64,000 nucleotides of DNA from Paraburkholderia phenazinium (GTDB lineage Bacteria > Pseudomonadota > Gammaproteobacteria > Burkholderiales > Burkholderiaceae): the NCBI RefSeq assembly GCF_900100735.1, contig NZ_FNCJ01000011.1, positions 62,001 to 126,000 of the forward strand, read 5' to 3'. How positions within the stretch are numbered: the stretch's first letter is position 1; every line of letters starts with the position of its first letter. Below the pieces are notes generated by a model, which saw nothing but the letters and a program-made list of their open reading frames with translations, had not been told where the DNA came from and did not search any database. The position numbers were made by a program, and so were the translations under genes. Of this stretch, positions 51,039 to 60,988 are shown in pieces.

Positions 51039-51689
51039 ATGAACGCAAAAGTCATGACTCGCCTGGCAGTCTTCGCCGTAGCCGGTTCGTTGCTGGCAGG
51101 CTGTGCCACCCAGCAAGGCACTAACACGGCCGTGGGTACAGGCGTCGGTGCCGGCACGGGCGCGGCAATCGGCGCGATCTTCGGCGGCGGCAAGGGCGCG
51201 GCGATCGGCGCAGGCGTGGGCGCAGCGGTCGGCGGCATCACCGGCTACAACTGGCAAGCGATTCACAACAAGCTGTCGGGCGCCACCAAGGGCACCGGCA
51301 CGCAGATCACCGAGCAGCCGGACGGCTCGCTCAAGCTGAACATCCCGAGCTCGGTAACGTTCGACACCAACAGCTATGCGGTCAAGCCGTCGTTCGCGCC
51401 GGTGCTGGATCAACTGGCGCAGACGCTCCAGCAGAATCCTGAGGTGATCGCGCAAGTGGTCGGTTACACGGACAGCACCGGTTCGGCGGATTACAACCAG
51501 ACTCTGTCGGTGAACCGCGCACAAAGCGTGACCGGCTACCTGGGCCAGCGTGGTATCAATCCGCAGCGCCTGTCTGCACAAGGTATGGGCCAGAACAATC
51601 CGGTTGCTGACAACAACACGGAAGCCGGCCGCGCCGCGAACCGCCGCGTGGAAATCTACCTGCGCGCCACCGCGCAGCACGCAGGCTAA
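51039..51689 (+). CDS. OmpA-family outer-membrane lipoprotein
   Basis: A 216-residue lipoprotein (AVAGSLLAGC, lipid on the Cys) with a glycine-zipper segment (GAGTGAAIGAIFGGGKGAAI, then GAGVGAAVGGITGY) that may insert into membrane. A C-terminal OmpA peptidoglycan-binding domain follows (VTFDTNSYAVKPSFAPVLDQ, VVGYTDSTGSADYN, VNRAQSVTGYL, AANRRVEIYL). The aspartate and arginine that hold diaminopimelate are present. It anchors the outer membrane to peptidoglycan and resembles YiaD-type proteins. Confidence 0.93.
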   Translation: MNAKVMTRLAVFAVAGSLLAGCATQQGTNTAVGTGVGAGTGAAIGAIFGGGKGAAIGAGVGAAVGGITGYNWQAIHNKLSGATKGTGTQITEQPDGSLKLNIPSSVTFDTNSYAVKPSFAPVLDQLAQTLQQNPEVIAQVVGYTDSTGSADYNQTLSVNRAQSVTGYLGQRGINPQRLSAQGMGQNNPVADNNTEAGRAANRRVEIYLRATAQHAG

Positions 51690-51859
51690 CGGCTGGTATC
51701 CTGGGGAATGGGGCGGCGGCCTGCCAGGTGCGGCCGGGTAGAACGGCCTGCTCGCTCCGGGACGGCCAGGTCCGGCCGGGTGGCTCCACCCGGCTGGAAA
51801 AGCCCCCGGGGAGCGGTTGCACGTTCCGGTAACCGAATCGAAAAATATTTCGAACTCTC

Positions 51860-51965
51860 CGGAAAATCCGCTGTCTCTCTTTACGGTACGTGGCTGGCTT
51901 TGCCGCCGCGGCACCATTCTCCTCTTGTCGTTGTTGCTCCGGGGCCCATAGCCCCGGTTTTTTTT
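51860..51965 (+). ncRNA. Candidate small RNA ending at a strong intrinsic terminator
   Basis: A perfect terminator lies 250 bases beyond the ompA-like stop and only 100 bases before metG, with no open frame between. The preceding segment has a possible weak promoter near 51,818 (TTGCAC, with AT-rich sequence 18-20 bases later). It could therefore be an independent short transcript of roughly 100 nt. Alternatively it is simply a long 3' UTR of the lipoprotein mRNA. The start is a guess. Confidence 0.35.
51939..51965 (+). terminator. Rho-independent terminator
   Basis: CCGGGGC-CCATA-GCCCCGG (51939-51957) followed by eight T residues (51958-51965). It ends either the ompA-like transcript or the candidate sRNA and insulates metG. 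Confidence 0.9.
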
Positions 51966-52067
51966 GGTGCGGGTCCGCGCACCAAGGCCAGAGGCGCCAG
52001 AGCCGCTCCCCCGCGGCCGCCCTGCTAGAATCGTAGTTTCGTCTCCCCGCAAGCCCTCACAATCCCT

Positions 52068-54212
52068 ATGTCAGCATCCGCAACCGGTCTCCCCGCAGGC
52101 GCGCCGTCCGGCCGTCGCCAGATCCTCGTCACGTCGGCCCTTCCGTATGCGAACGGGCAAATCCATATTGGCCATCTGGTCGAATATATCCAGACGGACA
52201 TTTGGGTCCGGACACTGCGAATGCACGGGCACGAGGTCTACTACGTCGGCGCCGACGACACGCACGGCACGCCGATCATGCTGCGGGCTGAAAAGGAAGG
52301 CATCACGCCCAAGCAACTGATCGACCGCGTCTGGCAAGAGCACAAGCGCGATTTCGACAGCTTCGGTATTTCCTTCGACAATTACTATTCAACCGACTCG
52401 GAAGAGAACCGCGTGCTGAGCGAATCCGTCTATACGGCGCTCAAGGATGCGGGCCTGATCGAGGCGCGCGATATCGAACAGGCCTACGACCCGGTCAAGG
52501 AAATGTTCCTGCCGGACCGCTTCATCAAGGGCGAGTGCCCGAAGTGCGGCGCGAAAGACCAGTACGGCGACAACTGCGAGGTATGCGGCGCGACTTACCA
52601 GCCGACGGAATTGCTCAATCCGTACTCAGTCGTCTCGGGCGCCACGCCGATCCGCAAGACTTCGACACACTACTTCTTCCGCCTGTCCGACTCGCGCTGC
52701 GAGAATTTCCTACGCAGTTGGGTGGGTGGTCTCGCACAGCCGGAAGCCACCAACAAGATGCGCGAATGGCTCGGCGACGCCGGCGAGGCCAAACTCGCCG
52801 ACTGGGACATCTCGCGCGATGCGCCGTACTTCGGCTTCGAGATTCCCGGCGCGCCCGGCAAGTACTTCTACGTGTGGCTGGATGCACCGGTCGGCTACTA
52901 CGCGAGCTTCAAGAACCTCGCCGAAAAGCGCGATATCGATTTCGATGCGTGGATCCGCAAGGGTTCGACGGCTGAGCAGTACCACTTCATCGGCAAAGAC
53001 ATTCTGTACTTCCACACGCTGTTCTGGCCGGCGATGCTCGAATTCTCGGGCCATCGCACGCCGACCAACGTGTTTGCGCACGGCTTCCTGACGGTGGATG
53101 GCGCGAAGATGTCGAAGTCGCGCGGCACCTTCATCACCGCGCAGAGCGTGATCGACACGGGCCTCAATCCGGAATGGCTGCGCTATTACTTCGCCGCCAA
53201 GCTCAACAGCACGATGGAAGACCTCGACCTGAACCTCGACGACTTCCAGGCGCGCGTGAACAGTGATCTGGTCGGCAAGTACGTGAACATCGCGAGCCGC
53301 GCGGCGGGCTTCCTGATCAAGCGTTTCGACGGCCGCATCCTGGACAGCGCGATGCAGCATCCGCTGCTCGGCACGCTGCGCGCGGCGATCCCGCAGATCG
53401 CCGCCAACTACGAAGCGCGCGAGTACAACCGCGCGCTGCGCCAGACCATGGAACTGGCCGACGCGGTCAACGCCTATGTCGACACCGCCAAACCGTGGGA
53501 TCAGGCGAAAGACCCGGCCAATGCAGTCGCGCTGCATGAAACCTGCAGCGTCAGCGTGGAAGCGTTCCGCCTGCTGTCGCTGGCGTTGAAGCCGGTGCTG
53601 CCGAAGCTTGCCGATGCCGTCGAAGGGTTCCTCGGCATCGAGCCGCTCAAGTGGTCCGATGCGACCGTGCCGCTAAGTTCCGGGCGTCCGATCAACGCGT
53701 ACAAGCATCTGATGACGCGCGTCGATCCGAAGCAGATCGAAGCGCTGCTGGCGGCCAACCGCGATTCGTTGCAAGCCACCGAAGCGGCGGCGCCTGCCGA
53801 GGCGAAGACCAAGTCCAAGGCAAAGACGGTTGCTCCGGCAGCGAAGGCTGGTGACGAGGACGACGGGTCCGGCATCATCTCAATCGACGACTTCGCGAAG
53901 ATCGATTTGCGCATCGCCAAGATCGTCGACTGCCGCGCGGTGGACGGCTCGGACAAGCTGTTGCAACTGACGCTCGACGTCGGCGAGGAAAAAACCCGGA
54001 ACGTGTTCTCCGGCATCAAGTCGGCCTATCAGCCGGAGCAACTGATCGGCAAGCTGACGGTAATGGTGGCCAACCTCGCGCCACGCAAGATGAAGTTCGG
54101 CCTGTCCGAAGGGATGGTGCTGGCGGCATCGGCAACCGACGAGAAGGCCGAACCGGGTCTCTACATCCTCGAACCGCACAGCGGCGCGAAGCCGGGCATG
54201 CGAGTCAAGTAA
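52068..54212 (+). CDS. metG: Methionyl-tRNA synthetase
   Basis: Charges tRNA-Met. The 714-residue protein is the long, dimeric form. The HIGH-type motif is YANGQIHIGHLVEYI, the zinc knuckle has CPKCGAKDQYGDNCEVCG, and the class I KMSKS loop is GAKMSKSRGTFI. An Ala/Lys linker (about 575-600) precedes a C-terminal tRNA-binding OB domain (DLRIAKIVDCRAVDGSDKLL). TAGAAT at 52026-52031 is a probable -10. Terminators flank it on both sides. Confidence 0.98.
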   Translation: MSASATGLPAGAPSGRRQILVTSALPYANGQIHIGHLVEYIQTDIWVRTLRMHGHEVYYVGADDTHGTPIMLRAEKEGITPKQLIDRVWQEHKRDFDSFGISFDNYYSTDSEENRVLSESVYTALKDAGLIEARDIEQAYDPVKEMFLPDRFIKGECPKCGAKDQYGDNCEVCGATYQPTELLNPYSVVSGATPIRKTSTHYFFRLSDSRCENFLRSWVGGLAQPEATNKMREWLGDAGEAKLADWDISRDAPYFGFEIPGAPGKYFYVWLDAPVGYYASFKNLAEKRDIDFDAWIRKGSTAEQYHFIGKDILYFHTLFWPAMLEFSGHRTPTNVFAHGFLTVDGAKMSKSRGTFITAQSVIDTGLNPEWLRYYFAAKLNSTMEDLDLNLDDFQARVNSDLVGKYVNIASRAAGFLIKRFDGRILDSAMQHPLLGTLRAAIPQIAANYEAREYNRALRQTMELADAVNAYVDTAKPWDQAKDPANAVALHETCSVSVEAFRLLSLALKPVLPKLADAVEGFLGIEPLKWSDATVPLSSGRPINAYKHLMTRVDPKQIEALLAANRDSLQATEAAAPAEAKTKSKAKTVAPAAKAGDEDDGSGIISIDDFAKIDLRIAKIVDCRAVDGSDKLLQLTLDVGEEKTRNVFSGIKSAYQPEQLIGKLTVMVANLAPRKMKFGLSEGMVLAASATDEKAEPGLYILEPHSGAKPGMRVK

Positions 54213-54242
54213 AGCCACGGCGCTCGCCGCGCCGCCGGAAAT

Positions 54243-54274
54243 GCAAAAAGCACGTCATGCGACGTGCTTTTTGC
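54243..54274. terminator. Bidirectional intrinsic terminator between metG and tamB
   Basis: A perfect 14-bp stem, GCAAAAAGCACGTC and its complement, with loop ATGC. The A-run on one side and T-run on the other let it serve the convergent metG and tamB transcripts. Confidence 0.88.
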
Positions 54275-54299
54275 TTATTGGCGCGATGGATTAGCGCCG

Positions 54300-57200
54300 T
54301 TACTGGCGCGCCCCGCCCCACGGCCATCGGTCGTAGCGCCGCGTGTAAAACAGCGTCGCCCCCTGGAAGGTGCCGCCGTAAGCGACCACCGACCAGTAGC
54401 GCGTCAGGTTGACCGTAGCCTTGAAGGCGTTGCTTGCCGACTGCAGCCCCTGCTCATAACCGAGCACCAGCCACTGGCTCAGCGCCTTCGACACCATCAC
54501 CACTTGCGGATCGGTGAGTCCGACATCGCTGGTGCCGATCGAGAACTCATCGAGACCGAAGGTCTGCGCAATCCGCTTGCCGCTCGCATTGCCGAGCAAC
54601 GCGAGGGCCGTCGTCATGGTGCTCTGCTGTCCGAGGTTATTGCCCTGATCGGTGCCATGGCCGAACAGCAGCCAGGAGAGCTTCTCGTTGTCCGCCACGT
54701 TCGGCTCCGACACCAGCTTGGCGACCGGCGCATCCACCGTGCCGGTCACCTGCACCCCGGCCTCGACCTGCTGGTTGCGGCGCATGGCGAGAATGTTGAT
54801 GCCCGGATTCGCTACCGGTCCATTGAAAGTGAAGAAACCGTTTTCGATGCCGAGCTTGCGGCCAAACGCCGTGTAAGTGGAACCTTCGGTCACGCGCACG
54901 TTGCCGACCGCGCGCAGCGGCAGGTCCGGCGCGCTCAACGCGGTGATCGTGCCAGTCAGGCCGAGGTCCGCGCCCTGGCCACGGAAACGGAAGTCCTTGC
55001 CGAGATTGATGTCGATGCTGGCGTGCGGCGCGAAGCGGCCCACCGGCTTGTCGGTGACCGGCACGCCGGGCGCCTTCTCGCCAGGCACGGTGCCGTCGGG
55101 TCGCACGACCACCACATCGTCGCCGAGCCTCGGCGCGGCCTGCTCAGGCATGTCGAACAGCGCGCGATCGACCGTGAATTTGCCATTGATATCCATCGCG
55201 CCAAGGTGCCCGCCGTTGGCTACCGTGGCGCTGCCGGACAGCGACAGCTTGCGGTCCGGCGAAGCGAACAGTTCGAGCTTGTCGGCCACGATGCTCGCCG
55301 TCAGATCGGGCTCCGCGCCGTCGAGGCGCACCTGGCCGGTGGCGCGCAGCGTGCCGCTGCCGCCGTGGAATTCGACCTGCTGGAAGTCGACCAGATTCTG
55401 CGAAAGCGCGATGCGGATCACGCCATCCTTCAACTGCACGCCCTGGTCGACCATGGTGGCCGACAGGCCGTCGCCGAGCAGAGACCCCGACAGGTTCGGC
55501 TTGGCCACCGTGCCGCCTAGCGCAAGCTTCAGCGCGAGGTGCCCGTCGAGCAGATAGCTCGGGCCGAACAGGCCGCCCGTCGTCTTCAAGGACGGCACGT
55601 TGGCGTTCACATTGCCGGTGAGCGGCGCCTCCTCGTTGACGCCGAGCACGCCGTCGGTCATCGCCAGCGTGGTGTGAGCATCGGCGTCGATTACACCGAT
55701 CCGGCTCGCCTGCGCATGCACCGTGGCGTTCAGACGGTTGCCGGCGCTGAAGTCGGCGCGCGCCCCGAGGTCGGTGATGCCGAGCGACGCGAGGCCGCTG
55801 CCGATCTCAACCGTCACGTCGCCGCCGCGGCGCTTCAACTGGATATGGCCGCTCGCCGTGTTGCCGAGCGCGAAATCCCAGTCGCCGTCGAACACCAGAT
55901 CGGTCTTGACCGGCGGCGGCTCGCCGGTGATCTCCTGACGCAGCGTGAAGAGGCGCGCGAGCGAAATATCGGTCAGCGAGCCAGTCGACTGGATGCGCCC
56001 GTGATCCAGCGCGAACGACTTCAGGTCGAGCACCGCGCCTTCCAGCGTGAGCCGGGCCGCGCCGAGCGTGACGTGGTTCGGCGCGGCGCTCACCGTGAGC
56101 GGCGCTTCGAGATTGAGCGCCGGCGTGCCGCGATTCTGCAGTTGCGTGACCGTGCCGTCCCAGCGGGTGCCTTCGCGGGTGTCGGCGAGGCCTCCGTTGG
56201 CCGCGAGCGTCACGTCGAGCGGACGCTGGTAGACCTTGCCGGTGGCCTGCGCTTCCAACGTATGCTTCGCGCGCGTGCCGTTCAGGCGGGCGCTGAGCGT
56301 CGCAAGCTCGACGCCCTCCGCGCTCAGGTCGCGGGCGTCGGTCGTGAAGACCATGGCGCCGTTCGCGCCATCGCGCAACTCGGCGTGGCCTTCCGCATGG
56401 CCGAGGCGGTTGGCGCCGAACACGACGCTATCGGCCTTGTAATTCAGCAGGACGTTCGGATGCGCGAACGATCCGGTGACGTCGCCATCGGCCGCCATCG
56501 CGCCCGCCAGCCCGAAGCCGAGGCGCTCGAGTTCCGGCGCGTCGACGCGAAAGCGCAGCCGGTCGCCAGGCGCGCCGAAGCTGCCTTGCAGATCGACCTG
56601 GTTGCCCGCCACCGAGAGATTCGCCCGGCTCGGCAGAATCCGCGAGCCGGCCAACTGGACTGTGCCGCCGCCCGTCAACGGCAAGCCGTCGTAGACGCTT
56701 TCGCCAAGCTTGAAATCCGCCTTGGTCGTGAAGGTGGGGCCAAGCACGCCGGCTGCATTCAGCATGCCGTTCACGCGGGCTTCGATCTTGCGCGCCGGTG
56801 CCGGGGCGGCCCGTTTCGCTGCCGCCGCTTTCGCCGCCACATGGGCCTTGGCATTCGCCGCGGCGCTTTTAGGTGCGCTTCCCGGTGTGCTGGCCGGAAC
56901 CCGCGAGGGCATCTGCGAGGTGAGCCCGAGCGGATCGAAATCGGTCAGTTGCGCCTTGAGGTTGTAGGTGGAGTTCGCATCGTGTTTGATCGCGCCAGAC
57001 AGGTCGATGCGGCCCCGGCCCGAGGTGATCCGCACGTCGTTAAAGCTCATGCGCGCCGGGTCGAAGACCACCTTGCCCTGGGCGCGCAGGGCCGCCTTCG
57101 GATCCGCCAGATCGAGCGTGATGCTCTGCACATCGTCGTTCAGGCGAATGCCGATTGGGCCGGCAAGCTGCGTGGGGCGCACGCTCGCTTCCAGCGCGTT

Positions 57201-58505
57201 CAGGTCGAGCCCGGCCACCTGCAGGTCGAGCTGGCCGTGCTTGCCGGACAGCGAGCCCGTGCCGGTCACCGTGGCGTTCTTGACGAGGCGCAGCTTCAGG
57301 TTCGAGATGCTTTGCGCGTTGGCGTCGAGCCGCACGTCGGCGTGTGCGTCGATGAGCGGCAGCAGGTTTTCGTCGACCGCACCAGGCTTGGCGTTGACGA
57401 TTGAGACCTGCCCTGCGACGACGAAGCCGGCTGCGGGCTTTGCGGCTGAGGGCGAGGTGTCATGGGTGGCCGCCAAAGAACCGCTGGTGACTACCGCGGC
57501 GCTAGCGGTTGTCGTGGCGCTTGCCGCCACCGCCGCTTGCACCGCCGCCCCCACGACCGGCTGCAATTCCGCCCGCACCGCCAGATCGGCGAGCGGCGCC
57601 CCCGGCGCAAACGCCTGCGGATTCACGTGATCGAACGTGAGCGTGGCGCGTTGCAACGGCACATCCGAAAACGGCGTCGCCTCGATACGCGCGTGGCCGG
57701 CGAGCTTCATGCCGCTCGCATCGAGCTCGGCGACCAGGGTTTCGAGCGTGCCGCTCAAATGGCCGCCCACCTGCACCGGCTCCTCGTTGACCTTGCCGGC
57801 ATAACCGATGTCGCCGCTCAGCGCGAACGGCCGCATGCCGTCGAGCTTGGCCGACGCCGTGACCGCGCCGAACGGCGTGTCGAAACGCTCGATCGCGGCC
57901 TCGTGATGCACCCCATCGCTGCGCCCATGAAACAGAAGGTGCGAAAACTCCGTGGTCGACCCGCCCTCATGCAGCAGCAGCGTGCCGACCTGCAGATCGC
58001 GCACCTCCAGTTGCATCGGCAGACGCAGATCCTGCGGCAAGCTAATAGGGCCGCTACTTGGCGAGGTTGACGAACCGATGCGCGCGTCGATCGTGCCGAT
58101 ATGCAGGTAATCGACCGCAAAACGCCACGGCCGGTCCGTCAGCGCCCAGCGTCCGTCAATCTTGTCGATCTTGATATCGGTGCCGCTGCCGTCGAAACTG
58201 CGCCACTCGATCTGACGCAACCGCACGCCGGTCGCCAGTGCGCCGCCCTCCAGCTTGCCGGCAAGCCGGCCGCCCAGCAGCTTGACGGCGCCCTGCCACG
58301 CGTAGGCCGTACCGCGCTCGGTCGCCACCGCGCCGTACAACAGCCCAGCTGCCAGCGCGACCAGCAGCACCGGCATGCCCATCGCCCACGCCAGCGCCTT
58401 CCACAGCCGTCGCTGGCGGCGCACGGGAGGAGGCGTGTCAGGGCCGCCCGGCGTAGCGTCACCGGGCGTCTGCGGAGGCGGGTTGGCGGAAGCATCCGTC
58501 GTCAT
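54300..58505 (-). CDS. tamB: TamB, translocation and assembly module inner-membrane/periplasmic subunit
   Basis: A 1,401-residue AsmA-like giant. It has a Pro-rich cytoplasmic N-terminus, one membrane helix (GMPVLLVALAAGLLYGAVAT), a long beta-rich periplasmic body expected to form a lipid-conducting groove, and a C-terminal DUF490/TamB domain (GRKLGIENGFFTFNGPVANP, ending LFYTRRYDRWPWGG). An Ala-rich insertion occurs near residue 560. With TamA it supports outer-membrane protein insertion and, as TamB, phospholipid transport. It follows tamA after 69 bases and is probably cotranscribed. Confidence 0.95.
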   Translation of the reverse strand: MTTDASANPPPQTPGDATPGGPDTPPPVRRQRRLWKALAWAMGMPVLLVALAAGLLYGAVATERGTAYAWQGAVKLLGGRLAGKLEGGALATGVRLRQIEWRSFDGSGTDIKIDKIDGRWALTDRPWRFAVDYLHIGTIDARIGSSTSPSSGPISLPQDLRLPMQLEVRDLQVGTLLLHEGGSTTEFSHLLFHGRSDGVHHEAAIERFDTPFGAVTASAKLDGMRPFALSGDIGYAGKVNEEPVQVGGHLSGTLETLVAELDASGMKLAGHARIEATPFSDVPLQRATLTFDHVNPQAFAPGAPLADLAVRAELQPVVGAAVQAAVAASATTTASAAVVTSGSLAATHDTSPSAAKPAAGFVVAGQVSIVNAKPGAVDENLLPLIDAHADVRLDANAQSISNLKLRLVKNATVTGTGSLSGKHGQLDLQVAGLDLNALEASVRPTQLAGPIGIRLNDDVQSITLDLADPKAALRAQGKVVFDPARMSFNDVRITSGRGRIDLSGAIKHDANSTYNLKAQLTDFDPLGLTSQMPSRVPASTPGSAPKSAAANAKAHVAAKAAAAKRAAPAPARKIEARVNGMLNAAGVLGPTFTTKADFKLGESVYDGLPLTGGGTVQLAGSRILPSRANLSVAGNQVDLQGSFGAPGDRLRFRVDAPELERLGFGLAGAMAADGDVTGSFAHPNVLLNYKADSVVFGANRLGHAEGHAELRDGANGAMVFTTDARDLSAEGVELATLSARLNGTRAKHTLEAQATGKVYQRPLDVTLAANGGLADTREGTRWDGTVTQLQNRGTPALNLEAPLTVSAAPNHVTLGAARLTLEGAVLDLKSFALDHGRIQSTGSLTDISLARLFTLRQEITGEPPPVKTDLVFDGDWDFALGNTASGHIQLKRRGGDVTVEIGSGLASLGITDLGARADFSAGNRLNATVHAQASRIGVIDADAHTTLAMTDGVLGVNEEAPLTGNVNANVPSLKTTGGLFGPSYLLDGHLALKLALGGTVAKPNLSGSLLGDGLSATMVDQGVQLKDGVIRIALSQNLVDFQQVEFHGGSGTLRATGQVRLDGAEPDLTASIVADKLELFASPDRKLSLSGSATVANGGHLGAMDINGKFTVDRALFDMPEQAAPRLGDDVVVVRPDGTVPGEKAPGVPVTDKPVGRFAPHASIDINLGKDFRFRGQGADLGLTGTITALSAPDLPLRAVGNVRVTEGSTYTAFGRKLGIENGFFTFNGPVANPGINILAMRRNQQVEAGVQVTGTVDAPVAKLVSEPNVADNEKLSWLLFGHGTDQGNNLGQQSTMTTALALLGNASGKRIAQTFGLDEFSIGTSDVGLTDPQVVMVSKALSQWLVLGYEQGLQSASNAFKATVNLTRYWSVVAYGGTFQGATLFYTRRYDRWPWGGARQ

Positions 58506-58574
58506 ATTCGAACCATGCGAATCAGGCTAGTCAAGACAAATAAGGTCAAATGAGGTCGAAGTGTGGCCGAAAAA

Positions 58575-60407
58575 TCAGAAGGCGATGCCCAGCGTCAGGT
58601 AAGGCCGCACCTGCTTGTTGCGAATCCCGTACGCGAGGTCGACGTTCACCGGACCAACCGGGCTGCGCCAGCGCGCACCAAAGCCCACGCCCGGGTAAAA
58701 CACTTTCTCGTGCCACGTATCGGTGGCGGTGCCGATATCGAAGAACACCGCGCCGCCCCAGTCGTGGTTGAACCAGTGCTGATATTCAGTCGTGCCAGTG
58801 ACGAGGTACTTGGTCGGCAGCACCGAGCCGTCGACGCTGTTACCGATGCTCTGGTACCCATAGCCGCGCACCGAGTTCGAGCCGCCCGCACGGAACAGCA
58901 GCGAGGCCGGGACGCCGCTCGAACTGCCCGCCGTGAACACGCCGCCCAGTTCGGCGCGGAACAACAGCAGGTCTTCCTTGCCGATCGGAAAGTACTGCTG
59001 GCCGCGCGCGTAAGCGCGAGCGAAGGTCTGATCGGTCGCCACGCCCTTGACCGCGAAGCCCGCTTCGAGACGCACCAGGTTGCCGGAGCGCGGGAACAAC
59101 GGGTCGTCGGTGTTGCGGCGGGTCCACGACCAGGCGGGCACCAGCGCGCGGCTGGTGGTCGGCCCGATGGCGTTCTGGTCGAGCCGGTCCTGGTAGTAAA
59201 GGACCGAATACCCATAGTCGATAAACTGCGAGGTGCGTGTGGTCTGCACCCCCGCACGGATACTGTAGATGCGCGTGTCCGACACGTCGGTGGTCGTATA
59301 GGACGCGAGCATGCTGTTGGTCCAGGCGCGCCGCCACGGCGGCATCGAAAGCTGGATCTGGCCGAACTGCTCGATCTGGTCGATCCGCCCACCCACCGAG
59401 AACGGCCACGCGGCGCCGAAGGTGTTCAGGTACGTGTAGTTGCCCTGGACCTGCGGGCCGGTGTCGGTCGCATAGCCCACCCCGCCGCGGATGCTGTTGT
59501 ACGGATACTCGCTGACCTTCACGCGCACCGGCGTCTCGATCGGCTTGGCCGGATCATTGGCGACGTCGATCGCGACGCTCGCGTAGTACGGCGTGTTCTG
59601 CAACTGGCGCTGCAATTCGGCGACGCGCTGCACGTCGTAGATCGCGCCGACCGAAATCGGGTTCACGTTGTCGACGATCTGCTCGGGGTAGCGCCGCGTG
59701 CCGGACACTTCGAGCTTGCCAATTGTGAAGGTCGGCCCGCTATCGAAGGTGACCGAGAGCTTGGCCTCGTGCGTACGCGGATCGATGCGCGCCTCGGAAT
59801 GAGCGATCTTGGCCGCCACATAGCGGCGCGCTTGCAGGGCCTTGAGCGCCGCGTTCTTGGCGTCGTCCCAGCCCCCTTGCGAGAACGGGTCGCCTTGATG
59901 CAGCGAAAAAGCGAAGCGGGTGGCGTTTTGCTGCCCCGGGTCTTCGGTCAGCACCGGCCCCTTGAACGACAGATCAATGGCCGAAATGGTGGTTTGCGGA
60001 CCGGGATCGACGCTCACCGTGACGCGCTTCTTGCCGTCTATGGTGCGTACGTCGGTGCGCACGACCGGCGAGAAATAGCCCGCCGTGGCGGTCAGGTCGC
60101 GCACCTGCTGCGGGGTCGCGGTGACGAGAAAGCCGAACTGGTCGTCGCTGATGTCGTCGCGCCTGGCGAAGCGGGCGATGTCCAGGTGCTCCTCGAGGAG
60201 CTTGCGCACAGCGCGCGGCGAGGCCTCGATATCGACCTTATAGGCTGCGCGCGCCTCGCCTCCGGCAAACACCAGCCAGACGAGGCCGAACGCCAGCCAT
60301 GCGCGCAACAGCCGTGCCGCGCCCGGCGCGCTGCGAGCGAGCCGCCGCTGCCGCACACCCGGTTTGCCATGCCGCACACGCGACGGTTCGATCGCACAAC
60401 CCGCCAA
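58575..60407 (-). CDS. tamA: TamA, outer-membrane assembly protein
   Basis: A 610-residue Omp85-family protein. A signal anchor (LLRAWLAFGLVWLVFAGG, cleaved near ARA) is followed by POTRA domains (TFTIGKLEVSGTRRYPEQIV is the last) and a 16-strand barrel containing LLFRAGGSNSVRGYGYQSIG, the conserved lid-lock motif. It ends with aromatic F (TLGIAF). The start is TTG 60407, backed by GGAGG six bases upstream. It is first in tamA-tamB. Confidence 0.95.
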   Translation of the reverse strand: MAGCAIEPSRVRHGKPGVRQRRLARSAPGAARLLRAWLAFGLVWLVFAGGEARAAYKVDIEASPRAVRKLLEEHLDIARFARRDDISDDQFGFLVTATPQQVRDLTATAGYFSPVVRTDVRTIDGKKRVTVSVDPGPQTTISAIDLSFKGPVLTEDPGQQNATRFAFSLHQGDPFSQGGWDDAKNAALKALQARRYVAAKIAHSEARIDPRTHEAKLSVTFDSGPTFTIGKLEVSGTRRYPEQIVDNVNPISVGAIYDVQRVAELQRQLQNTPYYASVAIDVANDPAKPIETPVRVKVSEYPYNSIRGGVGYATDTGPQVQGNYTYLNTFGAAWPFSVGGRIDQIEQFGQIQLSMPPWRRAWTNSMLASYTTTDVSDTRIYSIRAGVQTTRTSQFIDYGYSVLYYQDRLDQNAIGPTTSRALVPAWSWTRRNTDDPLFPRSGNLVRLEAGFAVKGVATDQTFARAYARGQQYFPIGKEDLLLFRAELGGVFTAGSSSGVPASLLFRAGGSNSVRGYGYQSIGNSVDGSVLPTKYLVTGTTEYQHWFNHDWGGAVFFDIGTATDTWHEKVFYPGVGFGARWRSPVGPVNVDLAYGIRNKQVRPYLTLGIAF

Positions 60408-60800
60408 ACAGGACCTCCGCGGCCGTTGTTGATGAATGATTCGGCTTGCCAGCCCCTGCAGCAGCCGGCAAGCTCGCTATTTGACCACACCGAAGCCGCC
60501 CCGCGATCATCTCAGAATTGGCATCTGCAGGCCCCATCTACGCCCTGCGCGCCTGCGCCGACAGGGACTTCGCTGGCCGGCCGCTGGGTAGCCCCTAGGC
60601 GGCCCAGCTCAGCGGCCTCTCGGCGCCCCCTAAGTAACCGAACCTCGTGCCCTCTTGGCGGCGCGCCCGCCTTGGAGTCGGCAGCCGTGCCGATGTTCCG
60701 CGCGTTTTTCGCCCGCGGGCGACGCTTGCTGTAAAATTGCGCTCGACACGCGCAACGGCCCCGAGGGCCGCCGCCACTTCTCTATCACGGACGTTGAGCC
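60408..60800. other. Divergent tamA / DUF3460 promoter region
   Basis: No gene is supported in these 393 bases. TAAAAT at 60732-60737 is a likely -10 for the DUF3460-scpA transcript. GC-rich inverted words around GGCCGGCCGCTGGGTAGCCC (60,572-60,600) may form a hairpin of unknown role. Confidence 0.5.
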
Positions 60801-60986
60801 ATGTATCAATCGGACATCACGCAGTTCCTGAATCAGCTGAAGCAACAAAAGCCCAATCTCGAGGCGGAACAACGCCGTGGCCGTTCGCTGCTGTGGGACA
60901 AGCAGCCGATCGACCTCGAAGAACGCGCTGAGCAGCAAGCCTCGCGCGTGCAACAGACTGCCTACCAGTACTACCAGAACTTCTAA
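60801..60986 (+). CDS. DUF3460 family small protein
   Basis: A 61-residue acidic/basic helical protein, MYQSDITQFLNQLKQQKPNL, ending QTAYQYYQNF, with the family motif RRGRSLLWDKQPIDL. DUF3460 proteins are small, conserved in Burkholderiales and unassigned. The gene lies two bases before scpA on the same strand, implying cotranslation with the chromosome-segregation gene. Confidence 0.9.
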   Translation: MYQSDITQFLNQLKQQKPNLEAEQRRGRSLLWDKQPIDLEERAEQQASRVQQTAYQYYQNF

Positions 60987-60988
60987 GC

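Noticed and set aside
58563..60734. 723-codon open frame antisense to tamA
   Set aside because: Shadow of the conserved barrel gene; no domain could be seen.
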